A DNA stretch of 64,000 nucleotides from Rhabdophis nuchalis. Its lineage: Eukaryota; Chordata; Lepidosauria; Squamata; Natricidae. Location of the stretch: the NCBI GenBank assembly GCA_039707465.1, contig CM077645.1, positions 165,658,003-165,722,002 of the forward strand, in the 5' to 3' direction. Of the stretch, positions 10,660 through 22,099 are shown piece by piece. The translations under genes and the position numbers were made by a program. Each line of letters starts with the position of its first letter. Positions within the stretch are counted from its first letter, which is position 1. A model generated the notes under the pieces. That model searched no databases, was not told the DNA's origin, and worked only from the letters and a program-made list of their open reading frames with translations.

Positions 10660-10768
10660 CATCAGGTTGAGAAAGTTTTAGAGAATGCGAAAGTCAAGAT
10701 CTTGTGGGACTTCAGAATTCAGACTGACAGGCACTACCGGTACAACACACCTGATATAACAATAGTTG
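10660..10768 (+). pseudogene. Possible Dong/R4-type LINE scrap
   Basis: In one frame the plus strand reads VKILWDFRIQTDRHY then RYNTPDITIVDN, about 35 residues without a stop. This resembles the C-terminal PD-(D/E)XK-type nuclease region of non-LTR elements of the R2/R4 group (W-DF-IQTD followed by PDI-VD). It is sandwiched between the trinucleotide repeat and the 5' truncation point of an L2 element. It is too short for a firm family call. Confidence 0.35.
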
Positions 10769-12777
10769 ACAATAGTCGTGCCTTTGCGGCCTCTTACCCA
10801 ATGCCGATCTACCCTGGCTCCTTGGTTCTCTGAGGAGCTGAGGGTGATGAAGCGTCAGAAGAGATGCCTAGAGGGCATTTGGAAGACCACGCATTCCGAA
10901 TCTGACCGGACACTGGTAAGGTCCCATTTGAGGACCTACCTAGTGGTGATAAAAGCGGCGAAACGGAACTATTTCTCAACTCTTATCATGTCTGCAGGTA
11001 ACCAATCTGCTGCCTTGTTCAGGGTATCCCTTTCCCTCCTTCATCAGAGGGCTCGGGATGCACCCTTGCAGGGCCATGCAGAGGAATTTGGGTATTATCT
11101 GCATGACAAAATCGATCAGATCCAGAACGGGTTAGCCTCCGATTGGACTAGTTCAGGCGGGTCGATGGAGGCAGGTCTTGAGTCTGGAAGAGTTCGATCT
11201 GGGAAGAGTTCGATCCTGTGATTCCTGAGGACATGGACAGGATGCTGGGGCGACTGAACTCCACCACATGTTTATTGGACCCGTGTCCATCCTGGTTGAT
11301 ACTGGCCTCCCGGGAGGTTACATGAGGCTGGCTCCAGGGAATTGTCAACGCTTCCTTGAGTGAGGGGTTCTTACCGACCGCCTTGAAAGAGGCGGTGGTG
11401 AGACCCCTACTCAAGAAGCCCTCCCTGGACCTGGCTGTATTAGCCAACTACCATCCCGTCTCCAACCTTCGCTTTCTTCGAAGGTTGTTGAGAGTGTGGT
11501 GGCGCAACAGTTCCCTCAGCACCTGAAGGAAACTGTCTATCTGGACTCGTGCCAGTCCAGCTTCCGACCAGGGCACAGCACAGAAACGGCATTGGTCGCG
11601 TTGGTGGATGATCTCTGGAGGGCTTGGGATAGAGGTTGCTCATCTATCCTGGTCCTATTAGATCTCTCAGCGGCTTTCGATACCATCGACCATGGTATCC
11701 TGTTGCGCCGGCTGGAGGGGTAGGGGCTGGGCGGCATCATTTTACTGTGGTTCTCCTCCTACCTCTCTGACCGGTCGCAATTTGTGTTGGCAGGAGGGCA
11801 GAGATCGACATCGAGGTGCCTCACTTGTGGGGTACCACAGGGGTTGGTGCTCTCGCCTCTCCTGTTCAACATCTATATGAAGCCACTGGGTGAGATCATC
11901 CGTGGTTTTGGGGTGGAGTTCCATCAGTACGCAGATGACACCCAGCTGTACATCTCCACCCCGGGCCACCCCAACGATGCCGCGGAAGTGATGTCCGGAT
12001 GGGGAGTCTGGAGGCTGGATGGGGAGAAATAGGCTTCAACTCAACCCGTCCAAGACCGAGTGGCTATGGTTTCCGGCGTCACAACATAGCCAGCTGGTTC
12101 CATCGCTGGCTATCAGGGGTGAATCATTACCCCCCGTGGAGAGGGCTCGCAACTTAGGCGTCCTCCTGGACACCCAGTTGTCTTTAGACGATCATTTGAC
12201 AGCCGTGGCCAGGGGGGCTTTTTATCAGGTATGCCTCATATGCCAGCTGCGCCCCTTTCTGGATCGTAACACTTTACGCACAGTCACTCAAGCTCTCATC
12301 ATTTCCCACCTGGACCATTGCAATGCTCTCTACATGGGGCTTCCCTTGAGGTGCACCTGGAGACTCCAGCTAGTACAGAATGCGGCTGCGCAGGGGATCT
12401 TGGGGGCCTCTAGATGCTCCCATGTAACACCTCTCCTGCACGAGCTGCACTGGCTGCCTGTGGTTTTCCGGGTGTGCTTCACGATGTTAGTTACAACCTT
12501 TAAAGCGCTCCATGGCAAGGGACCTGAATATTTGCAAGACAGTCTCGTACCGCATACCTCCCACCGACCAGTCCGCTCATACAGAGAGGGTCTCGTAAGG
12601 GTCCCGTCGGCTAGCCAATGCTGGCTGGTGACCCTTAGGGGAGAGCCTTCTCTGTGGCAGCTCCGGCCCTCTGGAATGACCTTCCCCCTGACCTGTGCAC
12701 AACCACGGACCTGTGCCTCTTCCGCCGGTCCCTTAAAACTCATCTATTTTGTGCAGCTGGCCTGGCGTAGCTTTTAA
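10769..12777 (+). pseudogene. L2 ORF2 reverse transcriptase, broken
   Basis: The frame is split into pieces at 10766-11221, about 11340-11495, 11496-11723, 11784-12032 and 12019-12777. Recognisable are APWFSEELRVMKRQKRCLEG (pre-RT), [40 protein letters not shown] (RT motif A), CGVPQGLVLSPLLFNIYM (motif B) and the catalytic YADD at 11928-11939, followed by the C-terminal LRCTWRLQLVQNAAAQGILG region. Damage seen: a 16-bp tandem duplication at 11186-11217 that shifts frame, an in-frame TGA at 11323-11325, a TAG at 11721-11723 where the sister copy has TTG, and frameshifts near 11,730-11,780 and 11,990-12,030. It is dead, although the YADD is preserved. Confidence 0.9.
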
Positions 12778-12962
12778 ATTTGTTATATCAATTGAGTTTT
12801 ATTAGGAACTTTTTAGAGCAGGTTTTTGTTTAATCTGTTTTTATTATATTTATAGTGCCTGATGTTTTATGTTTTATAATTGCCTGTTTACCGCCCTGAG
12901 TCCTGCAAGGGAGATAGGGCGGTATATAAATTTAAATAAACGTAACCGTAAACGTAAACGTT
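10769..12962 (+). mobile_element. 5'-truncated L2-type LINE, copy 1
   Basis: A 2.2-kb non-LTR retrotransposon covering the region before the RT, the RT, the C-terminal part and a 3' end of CCGCCCTGAGTCC, GGCGGTATATAAATTT and a TAAACG-type tail repeated several times up to 12962. The apurinic endonuclease half is missing. A close relative lies at 16607-18734. A CR1 fragment on the opposite strand directly abuts the tail. Confidence 0.9.
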
Positions 12963-13345
12963 TTAGTCTCCAGTCCCCTAATCATCTTGGTTGCTCTTCT
13001 CTGCACTCTTTCTAGAGTCTCCACATCTTTTCTACATCGTGGTGACCAAAACTGAATGCAGTATTCCAAGTGTGGCCTTACCAAGGCATTATAAAGTGGC
13101 ATTAACACTTCACGTGATCTTGATTCTATCCCTCTGTTTATGCAGCCTAGAACTGTGTTGGCTTTTTTGGCAGCTGCTGCACACTGCTGGCTCATATTTA
13201 AATGGTTGTCTACTAGGACTCCAAGATCCCTTTCACAGTTACTGCTATTGATCACGGTACCACCTATACTGTACCTGTGCATTTCATTTTTGTTGCCTAA
13301 ATGTAGAACCTTACCTGTATTTCAAATAGTTGCTACCTGACAAGT
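12963..13345 (-). mobile_element. CR1 LINE fragment, ORF2 after the RT domain
   Basis: The minus-strand frame 13282-12932 encodes a stretch typical of CR1 and jockey-group ORF2 downstream of the RT: CERDLGVLVDNHLNMSQQ, AAKKANTVLGCINRGIESRS, MPLYNALVRPHLEYCIQFWS and LERVQRRATKMIRGLE. It is cut at both ends: the left edge meets the L2 tail and the right edge ends near 13345. The last bases (GACAAGTCATAAGTCAAGGA, 13339-13358) resemble another repeat seen at 54010-54172. Confidence 0.88.
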
Positions 13346-14744
13346 CATAAGTCAAGGACTACCTGTATACTAAGAGGCTTATAATATCTGTTCATTAGTA
13401 ATAACTTATACATTTTGGTTTTTTAACAATCAAACCAATGTTTATTTGGAAAACCATCTTATTAATATATATACAGTTTCCTTCCAAAGAGGAGGGGTAG
13501 AATGGCAGACTTCTGTTGCTGAGCAAAACAGTCCTCTTTTTCTACTACCTTTGGAGAAAATGGTTAGCTATATTTCATCAAAGTGCTGCAGAGGGACACT
13601 GTCTAAAACTCTAAAGAAATGAACAGCCCCTTTAAAGATCTGCATAGATATATTACAGCAAAGTCTTAATAAGTGCCACTTATGTAATCAAACTTGCTTC
13701 CAAACAAATATGCACAAAGTGGGAATTTAAGTTTCTGAGCATCTGGCATTTCAGAATAACTAGTTCTCATGAAGTTCTTTCACATATGTTATAAAGTGCA
13801 AAACATGAATTTAGAATCTGCAGGAGTGAACAATATATGCAGATATAGGATCAACAACTCTTGGATGAGATTAATGTAATATTTCATTTGCAGTAAGGGT
13901 AACTATATCCATATATAATTAAGAATTTGTTATACACGTGAAGAATAATTAGCAATTTTTTGCCTGGTGTATGAATATTTGTAGTTCTCAAAGTTTTTTG
14001 AAAAACTGATTTATTTTTCGGAACCAAGTAAGCGTCAGGTTTTACACACTGGTAATATGCAGGTCATTAATCATGAGAATAAAATGAAGACTCAAATGTG
14101 TGAATGTAACATGGTTGAAATAGGAGATAAAATAGTATAGAAATAGAAAGAAATGTGATTTCAAAGTTGGTGGAATTTTTTTCCCCATAAACAATTTTCT
14201 CAATAAACCGTTCTAATCTTCATTTTGTAATCCTGTCTGTTTTGGTGATATTAATGCAAATCCCCATGGCACAGAAACCAAATTATGAGTTTTGGCAATT
14301 AATTTATTTGGGTGTAAAGGCTGAATATTTATGGAGGATAGAACTTTTCCTAGTTATGAGCCCTGTCTGAGATAACGCCATATACCATAATCTCAGGTGT
14401 TTTCTTTTTAAAAAAACTCATAAAATAATTACCCACACAGTCCATCTTTTGAATTAATGTACAATATGGGTTGCCTTGTTTGTAAGCAGAACTGATTTTA
14501 AAAATTATTTAATGGCAGTATTTCAAAGAACAGCAGAAATAAAGATAAACCTACTATTCTCAGCCAAGTCACAGGGTATAAAATATTCTACAATCTTATA
14601 ATAGTAACAGAGCCAGAAGTAGTAATAAGATTATCTTCAGTAATATCACTCAGTTTGGCAGGTAAATGTAAACATTTTTTTTAATATTTTTTTTATTCTT
14701 TGGGGGGGTGCTGTGTTCTCAGAGCACTCTGTAGTTATTTAAAC
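13346..14744. other. No gene seen
   Basis: AT-rich, without coding motifs. 13339-13367 may be a scrap of the repeat at 54010. Confidence 0.45.
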
Positions 14745-14844
14745 CACCGTCGAAAATATGTGTTTTCCGATGGTCTTAGGTGACCCCTGTGAAAGGGTTG
14801 TTCGACCCCCAAAGGGGTCACGACCCACAGGTTGAGAACCGTTG
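14745..14844. mobile_element. SPIN-like hAT terminus
   Basis: The reverse complement begins CAACGGTTCTCAACCTGTGG, then a GTCGTGACCCCTTTGGGGGT segment and a CCTAAGACCATCGGAAAACA segment. This is the order I know for the terminal region of SPIN (SPace INvaders) hAT elements. An internal hairpin TGTTTTCCGATGG follows. The other terminus was not found, so the copy is partial or truncated. The downstream octamer ACTTAGAG would be one half of the target duplication, inside a SINE or CR1 3' end. Confidence 0.75.
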
Positions 14845-14910
14845 ACTTAGAGAGTGCTGCAAAGCACTATGAAGTGGTATATAAGTCTAAGTGCTATTGC
14901 TATTTCTAAA
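14845..14910 (+). mobile_element. SINE/CR1-type 3' end
   Basis: ACTTAGAGAGTGCTGCAAAG, then GAAGTGGTATATAAGTCTAA and GTGCTATTGCTATT. It matches the 3' end of the SINE pieces at 37558 and (inverse) 33880. The 5' part is not seen, probably displaced by the SPIN-like insertion. Confidence 0.65.
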
Positions 14911-16304
14911 CTATAGGAAGCATTCCTAGTGCTATTTGTATATCTCTCTCATGCATCTCATGTGTCAGTTGGACCATTTCTAAACATGAGATTGTATGAG
15001 TGAGCAACCCATCTTCATAAACAGCTTGATCAACTGGTGAAAAAATAGTTTCCCTTGTTATCTGTGTTATGTAGTCCCTCCCACCCACTTTGCATACTTG
15101 TCAAATTGACTGGGACTTTGTTATTCAGTGCAATGCTTGATTAACAAAATATTGTTTAGTCTTTTTAGCATGAGGTGAAGGCCATCTTCTCCCATATTTA
15201 TCAATCCCTATTTAAGTGTTTCAAATAAGAAAACTTTTCAGTTGTGGTGACCTATGTTCGAAAAAGCTTCTTCTGAGGAATTGATATGATGCCCGCATTG
15301 CAATTTTTGAAACACTACATATATTTCTACTTTGTAGATTCTTGCATAGTATTATCGTGACCGCATTTAACTTTGTGTTTCATTATATGGAACATTTTTT
15401 TAGTTTCTGAATTTAACTTTATTTCGATTTGCAGAGTTTCATGCTAATTATTGTTATTTTATATTTTACACTTTTTAATTAACTCTGGTCTAATCATCCA
15501 CAGAACTTCAATAATCAGGCCATCTAAAAATATAACAAGTAAATGAGTACATATAGGTTAGGGCTCTTAGAGTGAAATTAGCACCCAGAACAAACCTGTC
15601 ATCCTTAGTCAAAACAAAAATATCTCCTTTGTATATTATATAGCCTTCTAATTTATCTTCACTGGATGCTATTCCTGGTAAAGGATGCCTGAACCTTGAC
15701 TTTCTGGAATCTTTTTTGTTTTGTTTTCTTTATCCCCAAATATTGGTCCTCTGATTTTTATTTTTTTTACAAAGTTGCTTTCCTCTTTCTTTTAGAACAT
15801 AGAGGTAGGGAAATATTAAGCCTAGATTGTCATGGGCATAACCAGAACTTTTTACATATAATTTCTAACTTTGCCCTCCTTGTTTTCTTTTTGTCAAGGC
15901 AACAGGTTTTTGTTGTTGTTGTTCCTGATACAAGGTGACACTTCTTGTAAACCATCTATGGAACTTCTAACTGGACTTAATCATGTGTTCTTAAACTATT
16001 CTGAAAAAAAATAAAATCTGGTTGATGATTTAGTTCCAATATGGACAATGGGATGCTTTGGCCATGACCTAAGGAATTTTCTGTCTTAGCAACAGTGGCT
16101 GTAAATTATATCTGTAAAAGGGGAATCTAAGAAAGAGTACAAAAACAGGGTCTTATCTGAAAAATCTAATGCAGATCACTGTGTTCAAACCATAGGCACA
16201 GTCAAGTCCAGAAACCAACCTGAAGTGACAAGAACCAATCAGAAGTGCAGAAAGGTATGACAAGGAATAGTTTCATTAAGTTGAGCATTAATTGCTTCAA
16301 GTCC
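14911..16304. other. No gene seen
   Basis: AT-rich non-coding sequence. The 80-codon frame at 15696-15938 is low-complexity F/L-rich and lacks a domain. Confidence 0.45.
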
Positions 16305-16312
16305 CTTCAGCA

Positions 16313-16446
16313 CAGGGGTGTCAAACAACTGGCCCATGGGCCGGATGCATCAAAGGCTGGTCATGCCCACATCCAGTTTAGCAAATGGGGGGGAGTCCCA
16401 ATACATCAGGTGCTGATGCTGTGATGCCGCAAGTTTGATACCCCCA
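16313..16446. mobile_element. hAT-type MITE, family C, with 8-bp TSD
   Basis: 134 bp, starting CAGGGGTGTCAAAC and ending GTTTGATACCCCCA, flanked by perfect CTTCAGCA duplications (16305-16312 and 16447-16454). The interior has TGGCCCATGGGCCGGATGCA, shared in kind with 40120 and 58508. Non-coding. Confidence 0.85.
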
Positions 16447-16597
16447 CTTCAGCAGATGAAATGGCACATTAATATATTATATAAATAATACATAACCAGT
16501 TGCCAAAATCAGTGAAAAATTTTCAGGTATAGATTATCATCCTTATGAGCTATCCATACAGGAAGCACACCCAAATGAAAGAATTCTACTTTATTGT

Positions 16598-16606
16598 AAT
16601 GTCGCA
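16598..16606. repeat. Target site duplication of L2 copy 2, left
   Basis: AATGTCGCA, repeated exactly at 18735-18743, on either side of the L2 element. Confidence 0.85.
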
Positions 16607-18734
16607 AGAGATGCCTAGAGAGTAGATGGAGGTCCACACGGTCCGAATCTGACCGAACACAGGCAAGAGCCCAGTTGAGGACTTACCTTGTGGTGATAAG
16701 GGTGGCCAAACGTCATTACTGTGTCACTCTTATTGCATCTGCAGATAACCGCCCTGCCACCCTTTTCGGGGTGACCCGCTCCCTCCTTCAACAGAGGCTG
16801 CGGGAAGCCCTATTGCAGGGCAGAGCAGAGGAATTTGGAGAGTATCTGCAGGATAAAATCACTCAGATCCGGAGCGAACTGGCCTCCACCGAAAGTGGTC
16901 TGGAGGGATTAGCGGACGCAGGTCTTGAGATACCATTATAGGAGGAGTTTGACTCTGTTACTTCCGACGATATGGACAGGTTGCATAGGCGACTGCGAGC
17001 CACCACATGTTTATTGGACCCGTGTCCCTCCTGGCTTGTACTGGCATCCTGGGAGGTTACATGAGGCTGGCTCCAGGAACTTGTGAATGCTTCTCTAAGT
17101 GAGGGGTTCTTGCCGACCATCTTGAAAGAGGCGGTGGTGAGGCCCCTCCTCAAGAAGCCTTCCCTGGACCCAGCATTGTTAGTAAATTATTGTCCGGTCT
17201 CCAACCTTCACTTTTTGGCGAAGGTTGTAGAGAGTGTGATGGTGCAACAGTTTCCTCGCCACCTGGAGGAAATTGATTATCTGGACCCGCACCAGTCTGG
17301 CTTCCGGCCTGGACACAGCACCGAGACAGCATTGGTCGCACTGGTGGATGATCTCTGGAGGGCCAGAGATGGGGGTTGTTCCTCCATCCTGGTCCTGTTA
17401 GATCTCTCGGCGGCTTTTGATACCATCGACCATGGTATCCTATTGCATCGGCTGGAGGGGTTGGGGGTGAGGGGCACCGTTTTACGGTGGTTTTCCTCCT
17501 ACCTCTCCGGCCAATTGCAATTTGTGTTCGCAGGAGGGCAGAAGTCGACCTCGAGACCACTCACTTGTGGGGTACCTCAGGGGTCGGTCCTCTCGCCGCT
17601 CCTGTTCAACACATATATGAAGCCACTGGGTGAGATCATCCGTGGTTTTGGGGTAGAGTACCACCTCTACGCTGATGTTACACAGCTGTATATATCTACC
17701 CCAAACCACCTCAACGATGCCGTCAAAGTGTTGTCCCGATGTCTGGAAGCCATGCGGATCTGGATGGGAAGGAACAGACTTAGACTCAACCCTTCCAAGA
17801 CGGAGTGGCTGTGGTTTCCGGCGTCCCAGTACAATCAGTTGACACCATCACGGGCCATTGGGGACGAACATCTAGCCCCCGTGGATAGGGCACGCAACTT
17901 GGGCGTTCTCCTGGATACCAGGCTGTCGTTAGAAGACCACTTGACAGCCGTGGCCAGGGGGGCATTCTACCGGGTTCGCCTGGTTCATCAGTTGCAGCCC
18001 TTATTGGACCGGGACGCCCTTCGCACAGTCACTCATGCGCTCGTGACATCCCGTATAGACTACTGCAATGCTCTCTACATGGGGCTTCCCTTGAGGTGCA
18101 CCCGAAGACTGCAGTTAGTCCAGAACGCAGCCACGCGGGCAATTATGGGAGCTCCTAGATGCTCCCATGTAACACCGCTCTAGCGCGAGCTGCACTGGCT
18201 GCCTGTGGTCTTTTGGGTGCGCTTCAAGGTGTTGACTATCATCTTTAAAGCGCTCCATGGCACGGGATCTAGTTATCTTTGGGATCGCATCCTGCCCCAT
18301 ACATCCCTTCAGCCAATTCGCTCCCACAGAGAGGGACTTCTCTGGGTGCCGTCCACTAGGCAATGCCAGCGGGCGACGCCCAGGGGAAGGGCCTTCTCTG
18401 TGGAGGGCCCAACTCTCTGGAACAACTTACCCCCCGAACTGAGAACGATCACGGACCTCCACTCCTTCCGCCAGAACCTTAAAATTTATTTTTTCCAACA
18501 GGCCTGCCTGGCCTAACTAACATCACCTAGCTCATAGTCTGCAGTTAAATTGTTTTAAATTGGTTTTTAGGGATATTGTCTTAACATATTTAATTTTTTT
18601 AGCACAGGGATATTAATTTAATCTGGTTTTATATTTTGTATATTATGTTTATATATGTTTTTAAATTGCCTGTACACCGCCCCGAGTCCCTTTTGGGAAA
18701 GGGTGCGGTATATAAATTTAATAAACCATAAACC
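16607..18734 (+). mobile_element. 5'-truncated L2-type LINE, copy 2, with 9-bp TSD
   Basis: A 2.13-kb L2 copy running from the region upstream of the RT to the 3' end (CACCGCCCCGAGTCCCTTTT, GCGGTATATAAATTTAATAA, ACCATAAACC). Both junctions are resolved by AATGTCGCA duplications, consistent with target-primed insertion and 5' truncation. It is closely related to copy 1 at 10769, and the endonuclease half is absent. Confidence 0.93.
16640..18516 (+). pseudogene. L2 ORF2 reverse transcriptase, nearly in frame
   Basis: One frame spans the whole element with only three stops visible: TAG at 16939-16941, TGA at 17062-17064 and TAG at 18181-18183. Between 17065 and 18180 it is open for 372 codons. 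Domains in order: pre-[42 protein letters not shown] (motif A, catalytic Asp present), CGVPQGSVLSPLLFNTYMKP (motif B), then motif C at 17668-17679, which reads YADV instead of YADD. The second catalytic aspartate is therefore replaced by valine. C-terminal part: LRCTRRLQLVQNAATRAIMG, then after the last stop ELHWLPVVFWVRFKVLTIIF through to GPTLWNNLPPEL. Inactive. Confidence 0.92.
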
Positions 18735-18743
18735 AATGTCGCA
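18735..18743. repeat. Target site duplication of L2 copy 2, right
   Basis: AATGTCGCA, identical to 16598-16606. Confidence 0.85.
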
Positions 18744-20394
18744 CTAACATAAACTTGCAGTTAAAACAGGTGTAATCCATGCACTCCTTGAAAAAAGCAT
18801 GGTTGCTTCATTACTGCAAACATGTTTCATTTGTGCTCCTGCATATTCTGAAGTATTTCTTTTGAACCAAACCAGAAGCATTGCACAATACTAACTCAGA
18901 ATCCATCAACGTGCCATTGTGATGTGTGATAATGAAAATTTCAGAATGTCTAAAGGTCAGTGTAAATCCACGGCAGACTAATCCAGCAGGAAACAGGCAA
19001 AGCAACCTGACAATATAGATCCTAATTTTTTAATAACGTTTTGATCCTTTGTGCAAATGCTTCCTATTTTCATTTCAGTTGGGGAACATCAAAATCTGTC
19101 TTCCACTGTGCTTCCCACATGAAACAAACTTCTGTTTTATAATCTTATTCATGGTGCTTGAGAAGTTCTCTAGAATTACTTTGGGAGTAGATTTTTGTGT
19201 CAGGGTTTTTTTTTTTTAAGCTGATGCTCTTATGCAATATGCATTCCTATTACACATCTTTCCATCACTTTGCCACGTTCCTAACAGCAATTGCTTCATG
19301 GGGTTGGATACCAAGAGAGATTATTGCAAATAAAAGAAAATATATTCATTCACTCATGACAGCTACTTCCGAAGTATAATACACCAACTTGTAACTCTCC
19401 TTTGGAAAACATTTCAAAAGTAATCTATTTCCCATCAAATTAAGCAACCATGATAGAAAACAATGCAGATGAAATTTGCTTTGCTGGTGCCAATGGACCA
19501 TGACTGTCATCCTGAAATAAAATCAGAAATGACATCATTAAACTAAACTCTCTGAAAATTTAACCAGATGTATCAACTCAATCAGATTGCTTTAATCAAT
19601 TGTGTTATGCAACTTTTAAAAAAACATTATGTTGTAGTTCCATCTTCAGAATTTTTTTTAAAAAAAGGGATAACGAGAAAGAGAATAAATCGTCCCAGTA
19701 ACTATTATGACCCACAACACAATTCTGCTTTAAGTAAAGAAAAATAAATAAAAATAAAGTTAATATCGTCAAGATATAAAGATTGTCACTATCAGAGAGA
19801 GCGTTCGGGCAAAGGAATATAAAGATGGAGGAACGGGCAGGATAACTTTTCAATAGTTTCATACATTTCCTTCAGCAAAAACACAGTCTGAATCAGAATT
19901 AGAAGCATTAACATTTTATGAGAATTCATTTTCTTGCCCCCTGTGGCTTGCCAAGAAAAAAGATGACACTATTGTCATAACATTTTTGCAACAATTACTC
20001 ATCTTAGGACTCACCTCTATAATAAAACTGGCAGTGAAGCATAGAAATTTGGCTGGAGTAGAAGATCTCTGTGAATTCTCTCTTCCCCCCAGTCCACAAC
20101 AGTTGCTGAGACAAGGTAGATCCATAATTATTCTGGTGTAACTATTCATATTTTTTTTGTTAACAGAGGATAAGAAAAGACCTTCCAACACCTATAAGGT
20201 CCTTTGATCATAGATCATTTAAAAAAATCATATTGAGCCCTGTAAATCACACAGTTATAGGGAACTTATCCTGATAGATCCTTACATTATTCGCTTGGGA
20301 TTTTTTTATTGGTCCTTTCATAGATGTGTTTCACTCCAGCCACCAATTTACTTATCCATCTTAGAGTAAAACAAGTCTGCCATTATTAAGTTTA
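18744..20394. other. No gene seen
   Basis: Non-coding. The 19,080-19,380 part is less AT-monotonous, with an octamer-like ATGCAATATGCAT. No coding or transposon signature. Confidence 0.4.
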
Positions 20395-20600
20395 AAGCAG
20401 ACTCAAAACATATTTATTTCCACAGGCCCTTTATGCTCTGCTGTTTGTATGTTTGTTTGTTTTTTGTGTTTACTTTCTTACATTGTTTTGCATTTTTTGT
20501 TTATAACTGTGACACTGTTGTTTTTATGAATGTTTTTATTGTACCTTATAAACCATCCAGAACCATTAAGGCAGTGAATGCCATTAAAATTTTCTAAACA
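20395..20600 (+). mobile_element. Possible old L2-like 3' end
   Basis: ACATATTTATTTCCACAGGC, a T/G-rich stretch with TTTTTGT runs, then CCTTATAAACCATCCAGAAC and TGAATGCCATTAAAATTTTC. The order resembles the C-terminal end and 3' tail of L2-type LINEs, but it is diverged. Confidence 0.35.
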
Positions 20601-20992
20601 GACAAACAGCTAATATAAATTCCATCTGTAGCCAATGATATATTTCTTTGTATTTCTTTGTCTTATTTTTAATTATGACACAAATCCCACATTCATTTAA
20701 TTAGAAATACATTCTATTGAACTCACTAGACTTATCTCTTCATAGAAATTCATAGGAATCTCTAGTCCAAATAGGGTGATAACCATTTATGTGATGATAC
20801 ACAGAATATTAGAATATTAATAAAGTCCACAAGTACTTGGCAACATCTTTGACCCTCTTTGACACAACTATACTTCTGATGAAAGTTAAATGACACTGCA
20901 AATTATCTTTTGTGTGGTTATGGGTTTTTTTTTCTTCAGCTCTTGTGGTTTGAATTTTTTTGTTAATGCTATTTCTTATGCATATGTCAGAT

Positions 20993-21016
20993 AAGACCGC
21001 ACTCATGTGCGGTCTT
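20993..21016. repeat. Perfect 10-bp stem-loop
   Basis: AAGACCGCAC, loop TCAT, GTGCGGTCTT. A perfect hairpin in otherwise AT-rich DNA. No gene next to it explains it. Confidence 0.7.
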
Positions 21017-21340
21017 TGTGCATTGGAAGGTAAGGTGGTTTAAAAAGACCAGCTAGAAATATATAAATCAAAAATCTAGCATGTGAAACTATCAATATTA
21101 ATTGGACCAGCTTAAATAAATTGTTATATAACATATGAAGCATAAATTTATATCAATGTTTGAATATTTAGTTATATCTCTGAAAATTCAAATATTTTAG
21201 ATGTTTTCACATGTTTCCTTTAGCATATAATAAAAAGAAAGAAGGGAACAACACAAAATCTTGTAACATCTATTAATTATTGTTAAATTATTATTCTCAC
21301 ACAAAAACATGTTTATACTTCCCTGTGTATATGAATTCAT

Positions 21341-21385
21341 GTGTGTGTGTGTGTATGTATGTGTATTTGTGTATGTGTATGTGTC
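21341..21385. repeat. (GT)n microsatellite, interrupted
   Basis: GT units followed by GTAT/GTGTATTTGT variants. Confidence 0.9.
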
Positions 21386-22099
21386 TCATACAGTATAGAG
21401 AATATTGTTTACAAAATTACATACAATCTCATGCAAAACAAAGTGTATATTGGTTTGCATTTTTTAAAGTTCTCATAACTACTTATTAACTGGTACGTTG
21501 AATAAAAAATACTGAAATTATGACAGCACACTAAAAAAACTGAATAAACAGATTGAGGGAATGTCACACTTAAACCCAATGTTCACAAAATTCAGGAAAG
21601 TTATCATTTGAAGCTAGCCTCTGAATGTAAAGAATGATTACAGATGGATTAAAATGAGCTTATTCTGTAGCATTTCTCTATTGCTTGTGAAGCCCAGTTA
21701 TTGAAGAGCTGCGACTGCACAGTATTCAATCAGATTCTCAACAATATATAGAATAAAGGATGATTATTAAACATTACAGTCTCAGCTGTGATCTAGATGG
21801 CTCTAAAGAAAATGCAGTGATAATATCTGAAGACTAAAGGAAGAAGGGAATTGCATGAGAGGACAGCTGCAAAAATGTGAATTGTTTTTGATTCCAAGAA
21901 AAAGAATAATTATGAAGAAAGGTTTTTTTTAAAATCTGCTTATCAAAAAAGAAAAATTATATACATTGCAATACCATCAGCACCCCCAGTATTAAAGCAG
22001 TACCATATTCAGATCAGCTGTTGCTAGCTTGCCTACTCTTTTAGTGAATTGTTTACTGCTTATTCTTGGATTTAATTGGTGACCTTCAGGTGATTTCTA

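Larger units (their letters stand above)
20601..22099. other. No gene; (GT)n at 21341
   Basis: AT-rich. It contains the hairpin at 20993 and a GT-rich microsatellite at 21341-21385. No other feature seen. Confidence 0.45.

Noticed and set aside
12330..12743. 137-codon minus-strand frame
   Set aside because: Antisense shadow of the L2 ORF2 C-terminal region.
20993..21016. Bacterial-type intrinsic terminator
   Set aside because: Only a short T stretch follows and there is no bacterial gene context. Recorded as a hairpin only.
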